From contig JALOPA010000044.1 in NCBI GenBank assembly GCA_025454125.1, forward strand, positions 1 to 8,676: a stretch of DNA of 8,676 nt. Direction: 5' to 3'. Positions 6,174 to 8,676 of this stretch are shown piece after piece. Made by a program: the position numbers and the translations under genes. Source of the DNA: Thermodesulfobacteriota bacterium (lineage in GTDB: Bacteria > Desulfobacterota > DSM-4660 > Desulfatiglandales > HGW-15). The first letter of the stretch is position 1. Each line of letters starts with the position of its first letter. The notes under the pieces are model-generated. The model saw only the letters and a list, made by a program, of their open reading frames with translations, had not been told where the DNA came from and ran no database searches.

Positions 6174-8462
6174 ATGACGGATCAGAGAAAGAAGTTTTCT
6201 ATGGTGGGAAAGAGCGTACCCCGTGTGGATGCCACGGACAAGGTACGCGGAAAAGCCCTGTTTACGGACGACATGGTGCTTCGGGGCACGGTGTACGCCA
6301 AAATCAAACCGAGCCCCATGGCCCACGCCTATATCAAGAGGATCGATCCCTCTAAGGCGCGTGCGCTTCCGGGTGTCCTCGCGGTCATCACAGGCAAGGA
6401 TTCCCCCACCCCGTTTTCCGTGAACAATCACCTGCCCACAGAGACTCCGCTGGCAGTCGAGAAAGTCCGCTACTTTGGGGAGGGGGTCGCGGCCGTGGCA
6501 GCGATTGACGAAGAAACGGCCGAAGAGGCTCTGGATCTCATTGAAGTGGACTATGAGCCCCTTCCCGTGCTCGTCGATCCTCTGGCCTCGATGGCTCAGG
6601 ACGATATCCGAATCCATGACTTTGCCCATGAAAACGTCCATGTTTCCGGGTACCAGCATTTCGGGAATGTGGATGAGGCCTTGAAGAAAAGCTATACGGT
6701 GGTTGAAGGGACCTACACCTCACAGTATATCCAAGGCGGGTTCCTGGAGCCTCAGTCGGCCTTGGCCGATTTCCATCCTGAAACAGGTAAGCTGACCCTC
6801 TACACCTGCATCCAATTGCCCCATTATACACAGGGCACGGTCTCCAGGGCATTGGGCATCCCCCAGGAGAAGGTGAGGATCGTCGTTCCCTATGTAGGTG
6901 GAGGGTTTGGAGGCAAGACAGAAGTGACCCCTGCCGCTCTGGTGGCTGCCATTCTGAGCCGAAAGCTGGGGAGGCCGGTGAAGATCACCTATGATCGCGC
7001 AGAGGTGTTCTACCAGAATAAAGGCCGGCATCCGGCGGTCATGAAAGTGAAGATGGGCTTTGAGAAGGGCGGGAAAATCACCTTGCTCGATTTTGACACG
7101 ACTCTGGACGGGGGTGCCCACAGCAGTTGGGGTTTGGTGGTGCTTTGGTTCACCGCTGCCCTGACTCAACTGCCTTACAAAGTGCCCAATCTTCGATTCA
7201 ACGGCCGAAGGGTGTACACCAACAAGCCCACCTGCGGGGCGCAGAGAGGGCTGGCGGGAGTTCAGGTGCGGATTGCCATTGAAAGCCTGCTGGATGAGGC
7301 GGCGAATAAACTCGGGATCAGTCCTTTTGACGTGCGCTATATCAATGCTGTGGAAACCGGGTATCAAACAAAGAGCGTCGTGTCGGTCGGCCACAGTGAG
7401 TACAAGAAGTGCCTCCAGTCCGTGGCGGAGCGCTCCGGGTTCCTCGAGAAATACGGCAAACTGCCTTTCGGCCGAGGGATTGGGATGGGGGGAGGTCATT
7501 ACAGCTCGGGGGGTGCCTACCTGCTCTACCGGAGCTACCGGCCCCATTCTACGGCAAACGTTCGAATTGACACAGAGGCCGGGGTGACTCTTTTCGTGGG
7601 GGCGACGGACATCGGACAGGGGGCGAACACAGTTCTGGCGCAGATGGCGGCGGAAGTCCTGGGTTTGGACTACAAGGAGATCAATTTGATTTGCCAGGAC
7701 ACGCTTCTGGCGCCCATGGACAACGGCACTTATGACAGCCGGGTCACCCACGGTTGCGGCCATGCCGTGAAAAATGCAGCCATGGAAGCCAGAAGAAAAC
7801 TCCTGGAAGCAGCGGCCCTGGAGCTCGAAGTCAGGCCGGAGCACTTGGAGTGCTCGGGCGGCCGGATCTATTCTATTTATGATTCGAGGAAGAGCATCCC
7901 CTTTTTCGAGGCGGTGGGCAAGTATCAAAATTCACTGGGGACACTCTTTGGGGTAGGCGAATATACTCCACCCCAACCCGTGGGGGACTATCAGGGAAAG
8001 CTCATCGGCCCTTCCCCCGCATTCGGTTTCTCTGCCCAGGTTGCCGAAGTCGAGGTGGATCTGGAGACAGGGCAGATCCGTATTACGAAGTACTGGGAAG
8101 CAGGCGACTGCGGCCAGCCCATCAACCCCATGTCGGTCGAAGGCCAGGTGCAGGGGGCGATCTCCATGGGAATAGGACAGGCGCTCTATGAGGAGATGGT
8201 CGTTGACAAGGACGGCCGGATGCTGAATCCCAATTTCCACGATTACAAGATCCCCACGGCCATGGACATGCCGCCCATGGACACTCAGTCCGTAGAAAGC
8301 TATGACCCTAATTCGGCTTTCGGGAACAAAGAGACCGGGGAAGGGCCCACTTGTTGTGTGGCTCCGGCGATTCTGAACGCGATTTACGACGCCATCGGGG
8401 TTCGATTCACGGAGACCCCTGTCACGCCGGAAAAGGTTCTGAAGGCCCTTGGCAGGATATGA
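6174..8462 (+). CDS. molybdenum hydroxylase catalytic subunit (xanthine dehydrogenase/CoxL superfamily)
   Basis: This 762-residue protein is the Mo-pterin subunit that hydroxylates a C-H next to an electron-poor centre with water-derived oxygen, or runs in reverse in CoA-ester reductases. Domains by eye: N-terminal a/b hammerhead (GKSVPRVDATDKVRGKALF onward, about 10-125), first Mo-pterin domain with VGGGFGGKTEV (241-251), second with GATDIGQGANTVLAQMAAEVLG, and the C-terminal catalytic Glu723 in TGEGP, followed by AILNAIYDAIGVRF. The substrate-pocket motif, usually AMRGFGxPQ, reads AQRGLAGVQ (356-364), so the ring-stacking Phe is Leu360. It lacks the AYRCSFR loop with the active-site Cys of aerobic CO dehydrogenase, so it is not CODH. 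The ATG at 6174 has AAGGAGG eleven bases upstream. The substrate is probably linked to the CoA-transferase product; the exact compound is unknown. Confidence 0.93.
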   Translation: MTDQRKKFSMVGKSVPRVDATDKVRGKALFTDDMVLRGTVYAKIKPSPMAHAYIKRIDPSKARALPGVLAVITGKDSPTPFSVNNHLPTETPLAVEKVRYFGEGVAAVAAIDEETAEEALDLIEVDYEPLPVLVDPLASMAQDDIRIHDFAHENVHVSGYQHFGNVDEALKKSYTVVEGTYTSQYIQGGFLEPQSALADFHPETGKLTLYTCIQLPHYTQGTVSRALGIPQEKVRIVVPYVGGGFGGKTEVTPAALVAAILSRKLGRPVKITYDRAEVFYQNKGRHPAVMKVKMGFEKGGKITLLDFDTTLDGGAHSSWGLVVLWFTAALTQLPYKVPNLRFNGRRVYTNKPTCGAQRGLAGVQVRIAIESLLDEAANKLGISPFDVRYINAVETGYQTKSVVSVGHSEYKKCLQSVAERSGFLEKYGKLPFGRGIGMGGGHYSSGGAYLLYRSYRPHSTANVRIDTEAGVTLFVGATDIGQGANTVLAQMAAEVLGLDYKEINLICQDTLLAPMDNGTYDSRVTHGCGHAVKNAAMEARRKLLEAAALELEVRPEHLECSGGRIYSIYDSRKSIPFFEAVGKYQNSLGTLFGVGEYTPPQPVGDYQGKLIGPSPAFGFSAQVAEVEVDLETGQIRITKYWEAGDCGQPINPMSVEGQVQGAISMGIGQALYEEMVVDKDGRMLNPNFHDYKIPTAMDMPPMDTQSVESYDPNSAFGNKETGEGPTCCVAPAILNAIYDAIGVRFTETPVTPEKVLKALGRI

Positions 8463-8531
8463 GACCCGAGCTTGAGAAGCCTTGAAAACAATAAGGTTTA
8501 AGAGAAATCAAAGCGGAAAAAGAAATAAGGC

Positions 8532-8565
8532 TTGACCATAAAGATTTATTGTTATAATTATAGTA
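8532..8565 (+). promoter_or_regulatory. promoter of the amidohydrolase unit
   Basis: TTGACC (8532-8537), a 15-base spacer and TATAAT (8553-8558) predict a start near A8565 and a 26-base leader. The spacer length and the bases around the start match the CoA-transferase promoter. This means the amidohydrolase gene has its own promoter after the 128-base gap behind the Mo-subunit gene. Confidence 0.6.
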
Positions 8566-8571
8566 CAACTT
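8549..8571 (+). promoter_or_regulatory. shared AT-rich operator-like element, copy 3
   Basis: GTTATAATTATA-GT-ACAACTT (8551-8571) matches copy 2 at 19 of 21 bases, and TATAATTATAGTAC matches copy 1 at 13 of 14. Outer bases TTGT (8549-8552) and ACAA (8565-8568) also form an inverted repeat. It covers the -10 and the start site. Confidence 0.55.
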
Positions 8572-8590
8572 TGGGCGAGGAGGTCTGAAC

Positions 8591-8676
8591 ATGCCTGGAT
8601 ATGATCTGGTCATCAGAGGGGGTTTCGTGGTTGATCCGGGTACCGGCGTGCACAAAGCCGACATCGGCATCAGAGG
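8591..8676 (+). CDS. amidohydrolase-family protein, N-terminal fragment
   Basis: Only 28 codons fall inside the window. They begin MPGYDLVIRGGFVVDPGTG and continue into DIGIR, the typical first strands of cyclic amidohydrolases such as dihydropyrimidinase/hydantoinase, dihydroorotase and D-aminoacylase. These enzymes hydrolyse C-N bonds of cyclic or N-acyl amides with one or two metals; the metal ligands (HxH and later) lie beyond the edge. The ATG at 8591 has AGGAGGT six bases upstream. It has its own promoter with the same operator-like element as the hydroxylase operon, which ties it to the same pathway and hints at a nitrogen-containing substrate. The superfamily call is good for so short a piece; the subfamily is open. 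Confidence 0.75.
   Translation, partial: MPGYDLVIRGGFVVDPGTGVHKADIGIR

Noticed and set aside
6720..7928. Minus-strand ORF of 402 codons
   Set aside because: It is antisense to the well-supported Mo subunit, with composition typical of a shadow frame and no recognisable domain.
6174..8462. Aerobic CO dehydrogenase large subunit (coxL) for the M-S-L operon
   Set aside because: The operon order fits, but the AYRCSFR active-site loop with its Cys is absent; the aligned segment is AQRGLAGVQ.
8477..8499. Terminator after the Mo-subunit gene (AAGCCTT paired with AAGGTTT)
   Set aside because: The stem is only 7 bp with a G-U pair and no U-run follows, so termination here is not supported.
1..8676. 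CRISPR array, insertion sequence, tRNA or rRNA
   Set aside because: No regularly spaced repeats, transposase motifs, terminal inverted repeats or cloverleaf-like sequences were seen on either strand by reading.

Overview
The window reads as a stretch of a GC-rich bacterial chromosome with AT-rich promoter regions. The gene content points to an anaerobic or facultative degrader of organic or aromatic acids: a coenzyme A transferase, a three-subunit molybdenum hydroxylase, a flavin-dependent enoate reductase-like enzyme and an amidohydrolase. The style resembles Desulfobacterota or other acid-degrading Proteobacteria, but this is inference from gene content; no rRNA or marker gene is present.

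Layout. Positions 1-2936 hold three genes on the minus strand, read from right to left: an alpha/beta-hydrolase-fold protein (2936-1959), a tandem-module VOC (glyoxalase/extradiol-dioxygenase fold) protein (1879-953) and the N-terminal 306 residues of an Old Yellow Enzyme/2,4-dienoyl-CoA-reductase-like flavoprotein (919 to beyond the left edge). A 456-base divergent control region (2937-3392) separates them from a plus-strand operon: a family I CoA-transferase of the 4-hydroxybutyrate type (3393-4697), then the FAD (4736-5611), 2Fe-2S (5678-6157) and molybdenum (6174-8462) subunits of a xanthine dehydrogenase/CoxMSL-type hydroxylase. A second plus-strand unit starts at 8591 with an amidohydrolase cut by the right edge.

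How it may work together. The CoA-transferase would activate a carboxylic acid to its thioester, and the Mo/FeS/FAD enzyme would hydroxylate (or reductively dehydroxylate) that compound or its precursor. The divergent genes would supply further steps. All three promoter regions carry near-copies of one AT-rich element (TATAAYTATA followed by GTAC or TGAC, on or next to the -10), so the three transcription units look like one regulon under a shared repressor or activator not encoded here. A CRP/FNR-type inverted repeat (3143-3156) and a small possible leader ORF (3277-3396, overlapping the CoA-transferase start as ATGA) add further possible control.

Most unusual: the three divergent minus-strand genes are intact as far as visible, but each lacks hallmark active-site residues of its family. 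The hydrolase has His in place of the nucleophile Ser and Ile in place of the catalytic His. The flavoprotein lacks the His/Asn pair and the Tyr of Old Yellow Enzymes. The VOC protein has no His at the usual metal-ligand positions. Together they are the best candidate here for an undescribed pathway.
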